From NCBI RefSeq assembly GCF_001282625.1, contig NZ_CTEJ01000002.1, positions 1,118,501 through 1,182,500 on the forward strand: a stretch of 64,000 bases of DNA. Reading direction: 5' to 3'. Positions 34,858 through 44,158 of the stretch are shown piece by piece; position 1 is the first letter of the stretch; each line of letters begins with the position of its first letter. The notes beneath the pieces were generated by a model. It saw nothing but the letters and a program-made list of their open reading frames with translations, was not told the origin of the DNA and did no database searches. Both the position numbers and the translations under genes were made by a program. The stretch comes from Lascolabacillus massiliensis (GTDB lineage: Bacteria; Bacteroidota; Bacteroidia; Bacteroidales; Dysgonomonadaceae).

Positions 34858-36949
34858 TACTTGGAGCAAAATAGTTCTTATTGTTACTTTTTATTTATTA
34901 GTAACTTCTTCAATTTTTGGTCAACCTATCAAGATTGCCTGTGTGGGGAACTCTGTTACATATGGTATGGGAATTGAGAATCCTGAAGAAAGATACCCTG
35001 CTCAATTACAAGTAATGCTTGGCAATGAATATGAGGTAGGAAATTTTGGTCACAGCGGAGCTACCTTAATGAAACATGGATACAGACCCTATTGGAATTT
35101 ACCTGAATTTAAAGAAGCTGTTGATTTCAGAGCAGACATCGTTATAATTCATTTAGGATTAAATGACACAGACCCAAGAGCATGGCCGAAGTACAGAGAT
35201 GAATTTGTAAGAGACTATATTAACCTGATCGATACATTCAAACAAGTAAATCCTGATGCAGATGTTAAGATTTGCAGGATGACTCCAATATTTACCGGTC
35301 ATTCGCGCTTTGAATCAAGTACCAGAGATTGGTATTGGCAGATTCAAGAAACAATTGAAGTGATTGCTGAAATTAGTGGTGTAGAGTTGATTGATTTGCA
35401 TACGCCACTACATAAACGACCAGACCTTTTCCCGGATAATCTGCATCCCACTGGTGAAGGTGCAAAAATAATTGCAGAAAAAGTATATGGTGCCATAACA
35501 GGTGATTATGGAGGTTTAAAACCAGCTTCAATATTTACCAGCGGTATGGTACTACAAAGGAATAAACCCATAATATTCTGGGGTACAGCTAATGCTAACG
35601 AAATAGTAGAAATAGAATTCAATAATCAAAAAAGAGATACTTCAGTAAACAGGTCAGGCAAGTGGGAAATTGAATTCCCTCCTTTAGAGGCAGGTGGGCC
35701 ATACATCATTACAATCTCAAATGGTAATGAGGTTATCAGCTTGAAAGATATACTTATTGGAGACATATGGTTATGTTCAGGTCAGTCAAATATGGAGTTC
35801 CGACTTAATCAGGCTGCTACTTATTCTGATGATATAAAGGATGCAAATCTGCCTGAAGTAAGATTGTTCAATATGCAGCCTGTTGCGTATACAAATAATG
35901 TAGCATGGGATAAAGAGACGCTTGATAAAATAAATCGACTTCAATATTTTACCAAAACCGAATGGAAGAGAACTACACCTGAAACAGCAAAGGATTTCTC
36001 GGCAGTTGCGTATCATTTTGGCAAAACATTGCACCAGGAGACAGATGTACCGATCGGACTTATACTGAACGCTATAGGTGGATCTCCGGCAGAGGCATGG
36101 ATAGACCGTTTTACTTTGGAGCACCATCCTCGCCTTGTTGGATTGTTTCGTAACTGGAAAAACAATGATTATATAAATCCATGGTGCAGAGAAAGAGCAG
36201 AAAAAAACAGTGAGCTCTCTGAAAACCCTTTACAACGCCACCCATATCAACCTTCTTATCTTTATGAAGCTGGTATACAGGACATCACAAGACTAAATAT
36301 CGCAGGTGTTATATGGTATCAGGGAGAATCAAATGAACAAAATGTTGAATTGCACGAAGTAATTTTCCCTACACTGGTTGAAAGCTGGAGAAATGCATGG
36401 AGTGATGATCTGCCATTTTACTATGTACAGTTATCCAGTATGGCTGTGGGCAGAGAGACTTGGGGGCATTTCAGGGATAGTCAGCGCCGGCTCATGTACG
36501 AAATCCCAAATAGCGGAATGGCTGTTTCCTCTGATCTTGGAGACAGCACCGATGTTCACCCTCGTGAAAAGAGACAAATAGGTGAGAGGCTTGCTCGCTG
36601 GGCATTAAATAAAACATATGGTGTTGATGATATTATACCTTCTGGACCTCTGTTTCATGATTTCTTTATAGAAAATGATACAGTTTATCTCTCTTTCGAG
36701 TATGCTGAAGGACTTAGAACTTCTGATGGAAAAGCTCCCAGATCATTTGAGCTTGCTGAATTCCCGGGACTCTATTATCCTGCTGATACAGTAATCGAGG
36801 GAAATGTGATTAAAGTAACTTCTTCTAAAGTCAAAACTCCAAGATATGTAAGGTACGGTTGGAGTTCTTTTTCAGATGGCAATCTTATAAACATTGAGGG
36901 ATTGCCCGCATCAACATTCTCAACACAGTTTAATAATAATTCACGATAG
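34850..36949 (+). CDS. Two-domain sialate O-acetylesterase (NanS-like)
   Basis: A 699-residue exported protein with two SGNH esterase domains. After a signal peptide (about 1-25), domain one (about 27-215) has CVGNSVTYG (S35), HLGLNDTD (N105) and DNLHPTGEG (D196, H199). A beta-rich linker (about 225-300) leads to domain two (about 300-640), a sialate O-acetylesterase type with LCSGQSNMEF (S312), VIWYQGESN (about 487-495) and DVHP (D568, H570). Double-domain esterases of this sort are known from Tannerella and Bacteroides sialic acid clusters and remove acetyl groups at more than one position so that sialidase and lyase can act. Starts 8 bases before the preceding stop. Confidence 0.9.
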   Translation: MNNTWSKIVLIVTFYLLVTSSIFGQPIKIACVGNSVTYGMGIENPEERYPAQLQVMLGNEYEVGNFGHSGATLMKHGYRPYWNLPEFKEAVDFRADIVIIHLGLNDTDPRAWPKYRDEFVRDYINLIDTFKQVNPDADVKICRMTPIFTGHSRFESSTRDWYWQIQETIEVIAEISGVELIDLHTPLHKRPDLFPDNLHPTGEGAKIIAEKVYGAITGDYGGLKPASIFTSGMVLQRNKPIIFWGTANANEIVEIEFNNQKRDTSVNRSGKWEIEFPPLEAGGPYIITISNGNEVISLKDILIGDIWLCSGQSNMEFRLNQAATYSDDIKDANLPEVRLFNMQPVAYTNNVAWDKETLDKINRLQYFTKTEWKRTTPETAKDFSAVAYHFGKTLHQETDVPIGLILNAIGGSPAEAWIDRFTLEHHPRLVGLFRNWKNNDYINPWCRERAEKNSELSENPLQRHPYQPSYLYEAGIQDITRLNIAGVIWYQGESNEQNVELHEVIFPTLVESWRNAWSDDLPFYYVQLSSMAVGRETWGHFRDSQRRLMYEIPNSGMAVSSDLGDSTDVHPREKRQIGERLARWALNKTYGVDDIIPSGPLFHDFFIENDTVYLSFEYAEGLRTSDGKAPRSFELAEFPGLYYPADTVIEGNVIKVTSSKVKTPRYVRYGWSSFSDGNLINIEGLPASTFSTQFNNNSR

Positions 36950-36950
36950 A

Positions 36951-38627
36951 ATGATATATAAAAGAGGAGTGATATCAACTTTTTTGCTCAGTGCAGTATT
37001 TTCAATAATGTTTGCAGGGACTTCTTTGGCAGACAGTGTAATATGGGAACCAAAAGTAATAGGCATTCCTCCAAGTGATGCATATATTGGTCTTTCACTA
37101 CTTGAGTCTGGTGAAATCAGACATTACAATTATGGTGAACAGGCTGACGAAGGAACTTTTTATCTTTCAAGCAAAGATAAAGGGCTGACATGGACTAAAG
37201 TAAACATTCCAAACAATATTCCCTTTGCCGATACCCGCAGTCCACTCAGCGGTGAATATTTAAGACTAATATCTTCACCGGGTATGGGCACTTATGCCAT
37301 ACGTACTAATGGAGGGCTTAACGGTGGCAGAGAGCTGGTTAAGGTATCCGATTCTATGGGCATTATGCTGAAGCCACCTGTTTTTATCAGAAATGGTAAA
37401 CGTGTTGTTGTAGCAGGACATTATGGACTGCAAAGAGGTCTTCCAAGAGCATGTTTCACATTTATTTCAGATGATGACGGAAGAACCTGGAGACGTTCAT
37501 CACTTGTCACAACTCCCGACCATCAGGGAGGCGGATTTCATGATGGTATACGTTGGAATCACGGTGCGGCAGAGCCTACGGTAATTGAACTTAAAGATGG
37601 AAGATTGTGGATGATTATACGAACTTCTCAAGATCACCACTATCAGTCGTTCTCAGACGATGGAGGAGAAACATGGAGTGATGCAACTCCCTCACCATTC
37701 TATGGCACAATTACAATGCCTACAATTGGCAGATTACAGGATGGAAGGATTTTATTCCTTTGGTCAAATACCACACCTCTACCCGAAGTAAATAATACTA
37801 ATGGAGTATGGGATGATGTTTTTACCAACAGAAATGTAATTCATGCAGCAATATCTTCTGATGATGGGAAAAGTTGGCAGGGATTCCGTGAACTATATCT
37901 TGATCCCAGGAGAAATGCAGAAGACTTCGGGACAATACCAGGTATAGACAAAAGTGTTCATCAGAGTCAGTTTATTGAGGTCGATCCTGGTGAAGTTTTA
38001 GTATCACTTGGTCAACATCCACTACACAGGGTTATGCTTCGGTTTAATGTAGACTGGCTATATGAGAATGAACGTTTTTGCGATTTTTCTGATGGACTAG
38101 ACCAATGGAGTGTCTTTAATTACTACAAAGGTATAGTGGGCCATTGCGGCTATAACCGTATTCCGGGTTGTACTCTTGAGGATGGGAAATTACTGGTAAA
38201 GTATATCGAAGATGATACATTGCTTACCTCTGTAAGAGGAGCTGTATGGAATTTCCCTGCTTTTCATAAGGGAAAATTGTCACTGTCTATTAAATTTAAT
38301 GATTTAAACAGTCAGGGAGAGCTGATACTTAACGATAGATGGTTCAACCCAACCGATACAACTGCATCATATTTTGCCCCCTTCAGTCTTAAGTTAAATA
38401 CTAAGATTCTAAAGATAAGGGATACTAATCCACACTTAATAGAGATTGAATGGGATCTCAATAAAACCAGACCTGCTGCAATTGTATATGTAGATAAAAG
38501 AAAAAGATTGTCATTACCTCTTTCAGATGAGTCTCTACATGGCATCTCTTATCTGCAACTGCTTAGTGACAGGGTTAAAGGAGACAAAGGTTATCTAATT
38601 GAATGGGTAAAGGCTGAAAAGCTTTAA
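36951..38627 (+). CDS. Secreted Asp-box (BNR-repeat) sialidase-like protein
   Basis: From the ATG at 36951, one base after the previous stop, it is 558 residues with signal peptide MIYKRGVISTFLLSAVFSIMFAGTSLA cleaved near residue 27. Four Asp-boxes are readable: SKDKGLTW, SDDDGRTW, SDDGGETW and SSDDGKSW, giving a sialidase-type six-bladed propeller, followed by a C-terminal beta-sandwich of about 170 residues. The FRIP motif that carries the first catalytic arginine of GH33 is not found; the equivalent stretch reads IGIPPSDAYIGL. It is therefore a sialidase-fold protein of uncertain activity. The frame extends upstream to a TTG at 36894, but that reads into the esterase gene and lacks a signal peptide start. 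Confidence 0.82.
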   Translation: MIYKRGVISTFLLSAVFSIMFAGTSLADSVIWEPKVIGIPPSDAYIGLSLLESGEIRHYNYGEQADEGTFYLSSKDKGLTWTKVNIPNNIPFADTRSPLSGEYLRLISSPGMGTYAIRTNGGLNGGRELVKVSDSMGIMLKPPVFIRNGKRVVVAGHYGLQRGLPRACFTFISDDDGRTWRRSSLVTTPDHQGGGFHDGIRWNHGAAEPTVIELKDGRLWMIIRTSQDHHYQSFSDDGGETWSDATPSPFYGTITMPTIGRLQDGRILFLWSNTTPLPEVNNTNGVWDDVFTNRNVIHAAISSDDGKSWQGFRELYLDPRRNAEDFGTIPGIDKSVHQSQFIEVDPGEVLVSLGQHPLHRVMLRFNVDWLYENERFCDFSDGLDQWSVFNYYKGIVGHCGYNRIPGCTLEDGKLLVKYIEDDTLLTSVRGAVWNFPAFHKGKLSLSIKFNDLNSQGELILNDRWFNPTDTTASYFAPFSLKLNTKILKIRDTNPHLIEIEWDLNKTRPAAIVYVDKRKRLSLPLSDESLHGISYLQLLSDRVKGDKGYLIEWVKAEKL

Positions 38628-38641
38628 TAAAAACAATAGAA

Positions 38642-40597
38642 ATGAAACTTAATAGCAAATTACTTTTTGTACTTTTTTTAGTATCAGGACTTATTTCCTG
38701 CTCAAATAAAAAAAATAGTGAGTCGCTCCAATTGCTCCCAATGCCCCAGGAAGTAGTGGTCGACTGGTCAAAAAAACATCAGCTTAAAAACGGTGAGATT
38801 GATGCTGATAAAATATCAGTAAAATTCATAAGCTCATTCCCTGAAGAGGAGGGATACAGACTTTCGGTAACTCCTGACTCTGTGATAATAGAAGCTGTAA
38901 ACGATAAAGGTGTTTTTTGGGCTAAACAAACATTAAATCAACTTATTTTACAGGCACAAAATAGTAATCAGTATATACCTCAGGTTGTTATTACCGACTG
39001 GCCTGCTTTTCGTGTCCGTGGTTTTATGCATGATGTTGGCAGAAGTTTTATATCTGTAGAAGAGCTTAAAAAACAGATTTCACTTTTATCACAGTATAAG
39101 GTAAATGTGTTTCACTGGCATTTGACTGAAAATCAAGGATGGCGACTAGAAAGCAAGCGATTCCCTCAACTTAACGACAGCAGCAGTTTCACCCGTTTAC
39201 ACGGAAAATACTATACTATTGAAGATGCTCACGAGATTGCAGATTGGGCCCGTCAACACAATATGATGTTAATTCCAGAGATTGATATGCCGGGTCACAG
39301 TGCGGCTTTTGTACGTGCAATGGGTGTGGATATGCAATCTCCTGAAGGAATGAAGATATTAAAGGAGCTTATGGAAGAGATCTGTACAGAGGTCTTCCCT
39401 GATGCTGAGTACATACATATTGGTACTGACGAAGTGCAATTTACTAATCCTGATTTTGTTCCTGAGATGGTAGAATATGTCCGTGGTTTCGGAAAGAAGG
39501 TAATCTCATGGAATCCCGGCTGGAATTATAAACCGGGAGAGATTGATGCTACTCAGCTATGGAGTTATAAAGGCAAGGCACAGCCGGGTATACCTGCGAT
39601 AGATTCAAAGTTTCATTATATAAATCACTTCGATGCCTTTGGAGATATCGTTGCGTTATATAACAGCAGAATATACAATCAGGTGCAGGGAAGTGATGAT
39701 ATAGCCGGGTCAATACTTGCAATTTGGAATGATCGTTATTTGCCAACTGAAAAAGAAATTATACTTCAAAACTATTTCTATCCAAATATGATGGCGTTTG
39801 CAGAACGTACCTGGAGAGGTGGCGGCAGTGAATATTTTGATAAAAATGGTGTAATTCTGCCTACTGATGAAAATGATCCTGTTTTCATTGAGTTTGCCAA
39901 TTTTGAGGATCGCATGCTTTGGCATAAAAAGTATATTTTTGCTGATGAACCTTTCCCTTATGTTAAACAGACCCATTTGAAATGGAATATTACAGATCCA
40001 TTTCCAAACGAAGGAGATCTGGATATGTCGTTCCCTCCTGAAGAGAATCTAAGTGATAGTTATACATATGAAGGAGAAGTATATAATGCAAACCCTGCAG
40101 TTGGTGCAGGTATTTATTTACGACATGTTTGGGGTCAAACTGTTCCTGCTTTCTATGATAACCCTCAGGAAAATCATACAGCATATGCATACACATGGGT
40201 ATGGTCTCCTAAGTCTCAAAAAGTAGGTTTATGGGCTTCTACTCAGGACTACAGCAGATCAGAAGCTGATCTTGCAGCACCACAGGGACAATGGGACTAT
40301 CGAGGTAGTAAGATATGGATTAATGATCAGGAACTTCCGGCTCCTGTGTGGGAAAATACTCATACTGAAAAGACAAATGAGATTACACTTAAGAATGAGA
40401 ACTATATAGCCCGTGAACCAATAGAGGTTCAGTTAAATAAAGGATGGAACAAGATACTTTTGAAACTGCCCGTTGGTAAATTCAGTACTCCTGAAGTAAG
40501 GCTGCAGAAATGGATGTATACATTTATATTTGTCACTCCTGACGGAAAAGAGGCAATGCCGGGATTAATATATAGCCCTTCGAAAATAAAAGAATAA
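38642..40597 (+). CDS. GH20 beta-N-acetylhexosaminidase lipoprotein
   Basis: A 651-residue lipoprotein (lipobox LISC, C20) of glycoside hydrolase family 20. An N-terminal GH20b-like domain (about 28-120) is followed by the TIM barrel: FRVRGFMHDVGRSF (123-136), HWHLTENQGWRLE (158-170), IPEIDMPGHSAA (211-222) and the catalytic pair D263-E264 in YIHIGTDEVQF. A C-terminal carbohydrate-binding-like beta domain spans about 470-651. It releases terminal GlcNAc or GalNAc by substrate-assisted catalysis, exposed once sialidase has acted. It lies 14 bases after the Asp-box gene in the nan operon. Confidence 0.94.
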   Translation: MKLNSKLLFVLFLVSGLISCSNKKNSESLQLLPMPQEVVVDWSKKHQLKNGEIDADKISVKFISSFPEEEGYRLSVTPDSVIIEAVNDKGVFWAKQTLNQLILQAQNSNQYIPQVVITDWPAFRVRGFMHDVGRSFISVEELKKQISLLSQYKVNVFHWHLTENQGWRLESKRFPQLNDSSSFTRLHGKYYTIEDAHEIADWARQHNMMLIPEIDMPGHSAAFVRAMGVDMQSPEGMKILKELMEEICTEVFPDAEYIHIGTDEVQFTNPDFVPEMVEYVRGFGKKVISWNPGWNYKPGEIDATQLWSYKGKAQPGIPAIDSKFHYINHFDAFGDIVALYNSRIYNQVQGSDDIAGSILAIWNDRYLPTEKEIILQNYFYPNMMAFAERTWRGGGSEYFDKNGVILPTDENDPVFIEFANFEDRMLWHKKYIFADEPFPYVKQTHLKWNITDPFPNEGDLDMSFPPEENLSDSYTYEGEVYNANPAVGAGIYLRHVWGQTVPAFYDNPQENHTAYAYTWVWSPKSQKVGLWASTQDYSRSEADLAAPQGQWDYRGSKIWINDQELPAPVWENTHTEKTNEITLKNENYIAREPIEVQLNKGWNKILLKLPVGKFSTPEVRLQKWMYTFIFVTPDGKEAMPGLIYSPSKIKE

Positions 40598-40612
40598 GAG
40601 TTGAATTTGAAA

Positions 40613-41827
40613 ATGAATTCGTTTACTACTTTCATATCGCAACTATTTATTATTTCACTTGTAGCAGTATTCACACTTTCTTGTAAACAGCCTGCAAGTG
40701 AAAAATCAAAAAACAATACAATGAAAATAAACTGGAACAAATTATCAACAGCCGGTTTAAACGGAGATTTAACTAAAGGTGTATCTGCATCTTATGCTGC
40801 ACTGATTAACGGGAAATTAATAGTTGCAGGAGGAGCAAATTTTCCCGGTAAGCTTGGTTTTGAAGGTGGAGCAAAAGCTTTTTACGATGAGATATTGATT
40901 TATGACAATACTTCTGAAGATTGGAAAGTTATAGGCCGGCTCCCAACACCCTCAGCCTATGGAGTCTCTGTTTCTGTCTCAGAAGGAGCACTATGGATAG
41001 GTGGTAACAATGAAAAAGAATCATCAAAGTCCTGTTATAAGGTGACGCTATCACCAAATAATGAAATTTCACTCAAACCATTAGCTGATTTACCTTTTCC
41101 TATGGACAATTTCTCTGGTTGCTCCATTAATGAAACTGTATTTGTTGGTGGTGGCATCGTGGATGGCAAATCTTCCAATAAATTTTATTGCTTAGATACT
41201 AAAACTGATAGTGAGTGGATTGAATTGCCAGATTACCCAGGAATACCACGAGTACAGCCAGTATTGGTTTCATTAGAAACAGAAGGTAAAACCTATATTT
41301 ATCTTTTAGGAGGCTTCTTTGGTGGTGATGAGAATCAAGAACCGGCTATGGCCACTGATATTTTACGATTTGATGTTGCTGAAAATGTATGGTCAGTGGT
41401 TGGTGAGCAGATTGACCCTGAAACAGGTAATCCCTTCTCACTTGGAGGAGCAACTGCGTTTGCTATCAACAACAGATATATAATATGCCTTGGTGGTGTA
41501 AATTATGATATATTCCTTGATGCAATCACTACGCAATATAACATTGGATTTGATACTAAATTAACTCCTGAAGAAAAGAAGGAGAAAAATCTAAATTTCT
41601 CAAAGCATTATATGACTCAACCTGTTGAATATTATAAGTTCAACACTGAATGCAGGGTTTATGATACTCATACAGGAGAATGGATAACCATTGATAATAC
41701 AACCAACTCAGCACGCGCCGGTGCCACTTTGGTAACTGATGGAAACAGATTCTATGCTGTGCAGGGTGAGTTAAAGCCTGGTTTAAGAACATCTATATCA
41801 TATATGGGAGAGGTTGTAACAGAGTAA
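40613..41827 (+). CDS. nanM: N-acetylneuraminate mutarotase (NanM-like kelch protein)
   Basis: From the ATG at 40613 it is a 404-residue lipoprotein (signal MNSFTTFISQLFIISLVAV, lipobox TLSC at about C24). The body is a kelch-type six-bladed propeller: LINGKLIVAGGANFPG, GALWIGGNNEKE, NETVFVGGGIVDGKS, YIYLLGGFFGGDEN and RYIICLGGVNYD are the strand-turn repeats. This is the cyclically permuted mutarotase family, to which E. coli NanM belongs; it converts the alpha anomer released by sialidase to the beta anomer for uptake. A TTG at 40601 is a less likely start. The gene follows GH20 by 15 bases. Confidence 0.9.
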   Translation: MNSFTTFISQLFIISLVAVFTLSCKQPASEKSKNNTMKINWNKLSTAGLNGDLTKGVSASYAALINGKLIVAGGANFPGKLGFEGGAKAFYDEILIYDNTSEDWKVIGRLPTPSAYGVSVSVSEGALWIGGNNEKESSKSCYKVTLSPNNEISLKPLADLPFPMDNFSGCSINETVFVGGGIVDGKSSNKFYCLDTKTDSEWIELPDYPGIPRVQPVLVSLETEGKTYIYLLGGFFGGDENQEPAMATDILRFDVAENVWSVVGEQIDPETGNPFSLGGATAFAINNRYIICLGGVNYDIFLDAITTQYNIGFDTKLTPEEKKEKNLNFSKHYMTQPVEYYKFNTECRVYDTHTGEWITIDNTTNSARAGATLVTDGNRFYAVQGELKPGLRTSISYMGEVVTE

Positions 41828-41893
41828 ATATACACCCTTAATATGGGGTCAAATTGAAATTATTAATCAAAGAAACAATATAAAAGACAAATA

Positions 41894-43156
41894 ATGAGAA
41901 ACAGTAAATATTATCCCTGGGTAGTAGTTGGATTGCTTTGGTTTGTAGCCCTTCTGAATTATCTCGACAGACAGATGCTTTCTACCATGCAATCTTCTAT
42001 GCAGATGGATATCCGTGAACTGGCAATTGCAGAGAACTTTGGACGAATAATGGGTATATTCCTGCTTATATATGGATTAATGAGTCCTATAGCAGGTATA
42101 ATTGCAGATAGAGTAAATCGTAAATGGCTAATTGTGGGCAGCCTTTTCGTTTGGTCGGCCGTAACCTGGGGAATGGGTTATGCTGAGACCTACAGTCAGG
42201 TTTATTGGCTTAGAGCGCTAATGGGTGTAAGTGAAGCGCTGTATCTGCCTACCGGACTTGCTATGATTGCAGATTTTCATAGCTCAAAAACAAGATCTCT
42301 GGCAATTGGAATACATATGTCGGGACTTTATACCGGTCAGGCTCTCGGTGGTTTTGGTGCTACTATTGCCGCAAATTACTCCTGGCAAACTGTATTTCAC
42401 TGGTTTGGAATAGTTGGAATAATTTATTCAGTATTATTGATATTCATACTATTTGATAAAGAGGGTCATGCAGGAACAAAAACATCAAAACTCAATGTCG
42501 ATCCTCAAAAAACTCCAGTTAAGAAAGCCTCTGTTTTAAGTTCATTCGGATTAATATTAGGAACACTCTCATTCTGGATAATGCTGTTCTATTTTATGGC
42601 TCCAAGTTTCCCGGGATGGGCAACAAAAAACTGGCTACCTACTCTATTCTCAGAGAATCTGGGTGTAGAAATGGCTAAGGCAGGACCTATGGCTACGATA
42701 TCTATTGCTATCGCATCGTTTTTTGGAGTACTTATTGGTGGGCCACTTTCTGACAAGTGGGTACAGAAAAATATAAGAGGAAGAATTTACACTAGCGTTA
42801 TAGGTTTAACGCTTACTATTCCATCTCTGATTTTATTAGGCTATGGTCACAGCTATGTAGGACTAATTGGTGCTGCTGTGCTGTTTGGTATTGGTTTTGG
42901 TATGTTTGACACAAACAACATGCCTATTCTTTGCCAGATTATACCACAGAAACTAAGGGCAACAGCATATGGAATAATGAATATGATGGGTGTATTTGCA
43001 GGTTATATCGTTACTCTCATGCTTGGCAGTTCAACAGATGCAGGAAATCTGGGAGCAGACTTCAGCAAATTATCAATTGTAGTATTAGTTGCCGTAGTAC
43101 TGATGCTTATATTTGTAAAACCTAAACCTGAACTGACTTACAATCAGGAGAATTAA
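41894..43156 (+). CDS. nanT: MFS sialic acid transporter (NanT-like)
   Basis: A 420-residue inner-membrane permease with about 12 membrane segments in two six-helix halves separated by a hydrophilic loop (about 195-215, DKEGHAGTKTSKLNVDPQ). MFS signatures are LLNYLDRQMLS near the first helix and GIIADRVNRKWLI in the loop between helices 2 and 3; GGPLSDKWVQKNIRGR is the equivalent in the second half. Its position between NanM and the lyase indicates Neu5Ac uptake from the periplasm, as shown for NanT of Bacteroides/Tannerella clusters; substrate assignment rests on context. Confidence 0.87.
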   Translation: MRNSKYYPWVVVGLLWFVALLNYLDRQMLSTMQSSMQMDIRELAIAENFGRIMGIFLLIYGLMSPIAGIIADRVNRKWLIVGSLFVWSAVTWGMGYAETYSQVYWLRALMGVSEALYLPTGLAMIADFHSSKTRSLAIGIHMSGLYTGQALGGFGATIAANYSWQTVFHWFGIVGIIYSVLLIFILFDKEGHAGTKTSKLNVDPQKTPVKKASVLSSFGLILGTLSFWIMLFYFMAPSFPGWATKNWLPTLFSENLGVEMAKAGPMATISIAIASFFGVLIGGPLSDKWVQKNIRGRIYTSVIGLTLTIPSLILLGYGHSYVGLIGAAVLFGIGFGMFDTNNMPILCQIIPQKLRATAYGIMNMMGVFAGYIVTLMLGSSTDAGNLGADFSKLSIVVLVAVVLMLIFVKPKPELTYNQEN

Positions 43157-43210
43157 AGCTAAAAGCAAAAAATAAGAATTATAAATCGTAAACAAATAAA
43201 AATACTAAGT

Positions 43211-44134
43211 ATGCAATTCGAAAAGATTAAAGGATTAATAGTAGCACCATTTACTCCTTTTGACAAAAAAGGTGAAGTGGATCTGAGCCCTATAGATAAT
43301 TATGCATCCATGTTGCAGAAAAATGGACTGATAGGCGTATTTATAAACGGATCTTCGGGTGAAGGTTATATGCTGACAGTTGAAGAGCGAATGAAACTTG
43401 CTGAAAAGTGGGTATCAGTATCTCCCAAAGGATTTAAGGTAATTGTACATGTGGGGGCAACCTGTATAAAGGATAGCTTCAGGCTTGCTCAGCATGCACA
43501 GGAGATAGGAGCTTTTGGTACAGGTGCAATGGCTTCACCATTCCCAAAAGCAGGAAGAGTTGAAGAGCTTGTAAAATATTGCGAAGAAATTGCTTGCGGC
43601 GCCCCTGATCTGCCATTCTATTTCTATCATATACCTGCATTAAATGGAGTTTTCCTTCCTATGCTTCCTTTCCTTAAAGCTGCAGATGGAAGAATCCCTA
43701 ATCTGGCTGGTATCAAATACACATATGAAAGTCTGTATGAATACAATCAGTGCATGCTCTATGAAAATGGTAAATTTGATATGCTCCATGGGCAGGATGA
43801 GACAATACTTTCTGCTCTGATTATGGGTGGTGCTCAGGGAGGAATTAGCGGAACTGGCAGTTACATTGGTAAAACTCTTGTTAGCGTTATTGATGAATAT
43901 AATAAAGGTAATATTGCCGAAGCTGTTGATCACCAAAACTTTGCACAGGAAGTTATCAATGTTATTGCTCGTTACAGAGGCAATATTGTTGCCGGAAAAC
44001 GAATAATGAAATTCTTAGGTATTGATTTGGGTATCAATCGTACTCCATTCCAGAATGTAACATCTGAAGAAGAAGCTATAATAAGAAAAGAGCTTGAAGC
44101 AATCGGTTTCTTCGAACGATGCAACAAGCTCTGA
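43211..44134 (+). CDS. nanA: N-acetylneuraminate lyase
   Basis: A 307-residue class I aldolase (DapA/NanA family) that splits Neu5Ac into ManNAc and pyruvate in the cytoplasm. Key stretches: GLIVAPFTPFD at the N-terminus, NGSSGEGYMLTVEER (the GxxGE pyruvate-carboxylate motif, about 47-61), FYFYHIPALNG containing the catalytic tyrosine (about 140-150), and LAGIKYTYESLYEY with the Schiff-base lysine (about 165-178). The YTYE and IPALNG variations are those of lyases rather than dihydrodipicolinate synthases. It is the last plus-strand gene of the nan locus; nanH converges from 24 bases away. Confidence 0.94.
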   Translation: MQFEKIKGLIVAPFTPFDKKGEVDLSPIDNYASMLQKNGLIGVFINGSSGEGYMLTVEERMKLAEKWVSVSPKGFKVIVHVGATCIKDSFRLAQHAQEIGAFGTGAMASPFPKAGRVEELVKYCEEIACGAPDLPFYFYHIPALNGVFLPMLPFLKAADGRIPNLAGIKYTYESLYEYNQCMLYENGKFDMLHGQDETILSALIMGGAQGGISGTGSYIGKTLVSVIDEYNKGNIAEAVDHQNFAQEVINVIARYRGNIVAGKRIMKFLGIDLGINRTPFQNVTSEEEAIIRKELEAIGFFERCNKL

Positions 44135-44151
44135 TCATTATTTATAATGAT
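44134..44151. terminator. Small stem-loop between convergent nanA and nanH
   Basis: ATCATTA (44134-44140) pairs with TAATGAT (44145-44151) across a 4-base loop, exactly in the 24-base gap between two convergent stops. No strong T-tract, so termination is a guess from position. Confidence 0.4.
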
Positions 44152-44158
44152 TGATTAA

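Noticed and set aside
36894-36950. TTG-started extension of the Asp-box protein
   Set aside because: It overlaps the esterase gene and puts unrelated residues before an obvious signal peptide that starts at 36951.
43211-44134. Dihydrodipicolinate synthase instead of sialic acid lyase
   Set aside because: The active-site stretches and the position in the nan operon fit N-acetylneuraminate lyase better.
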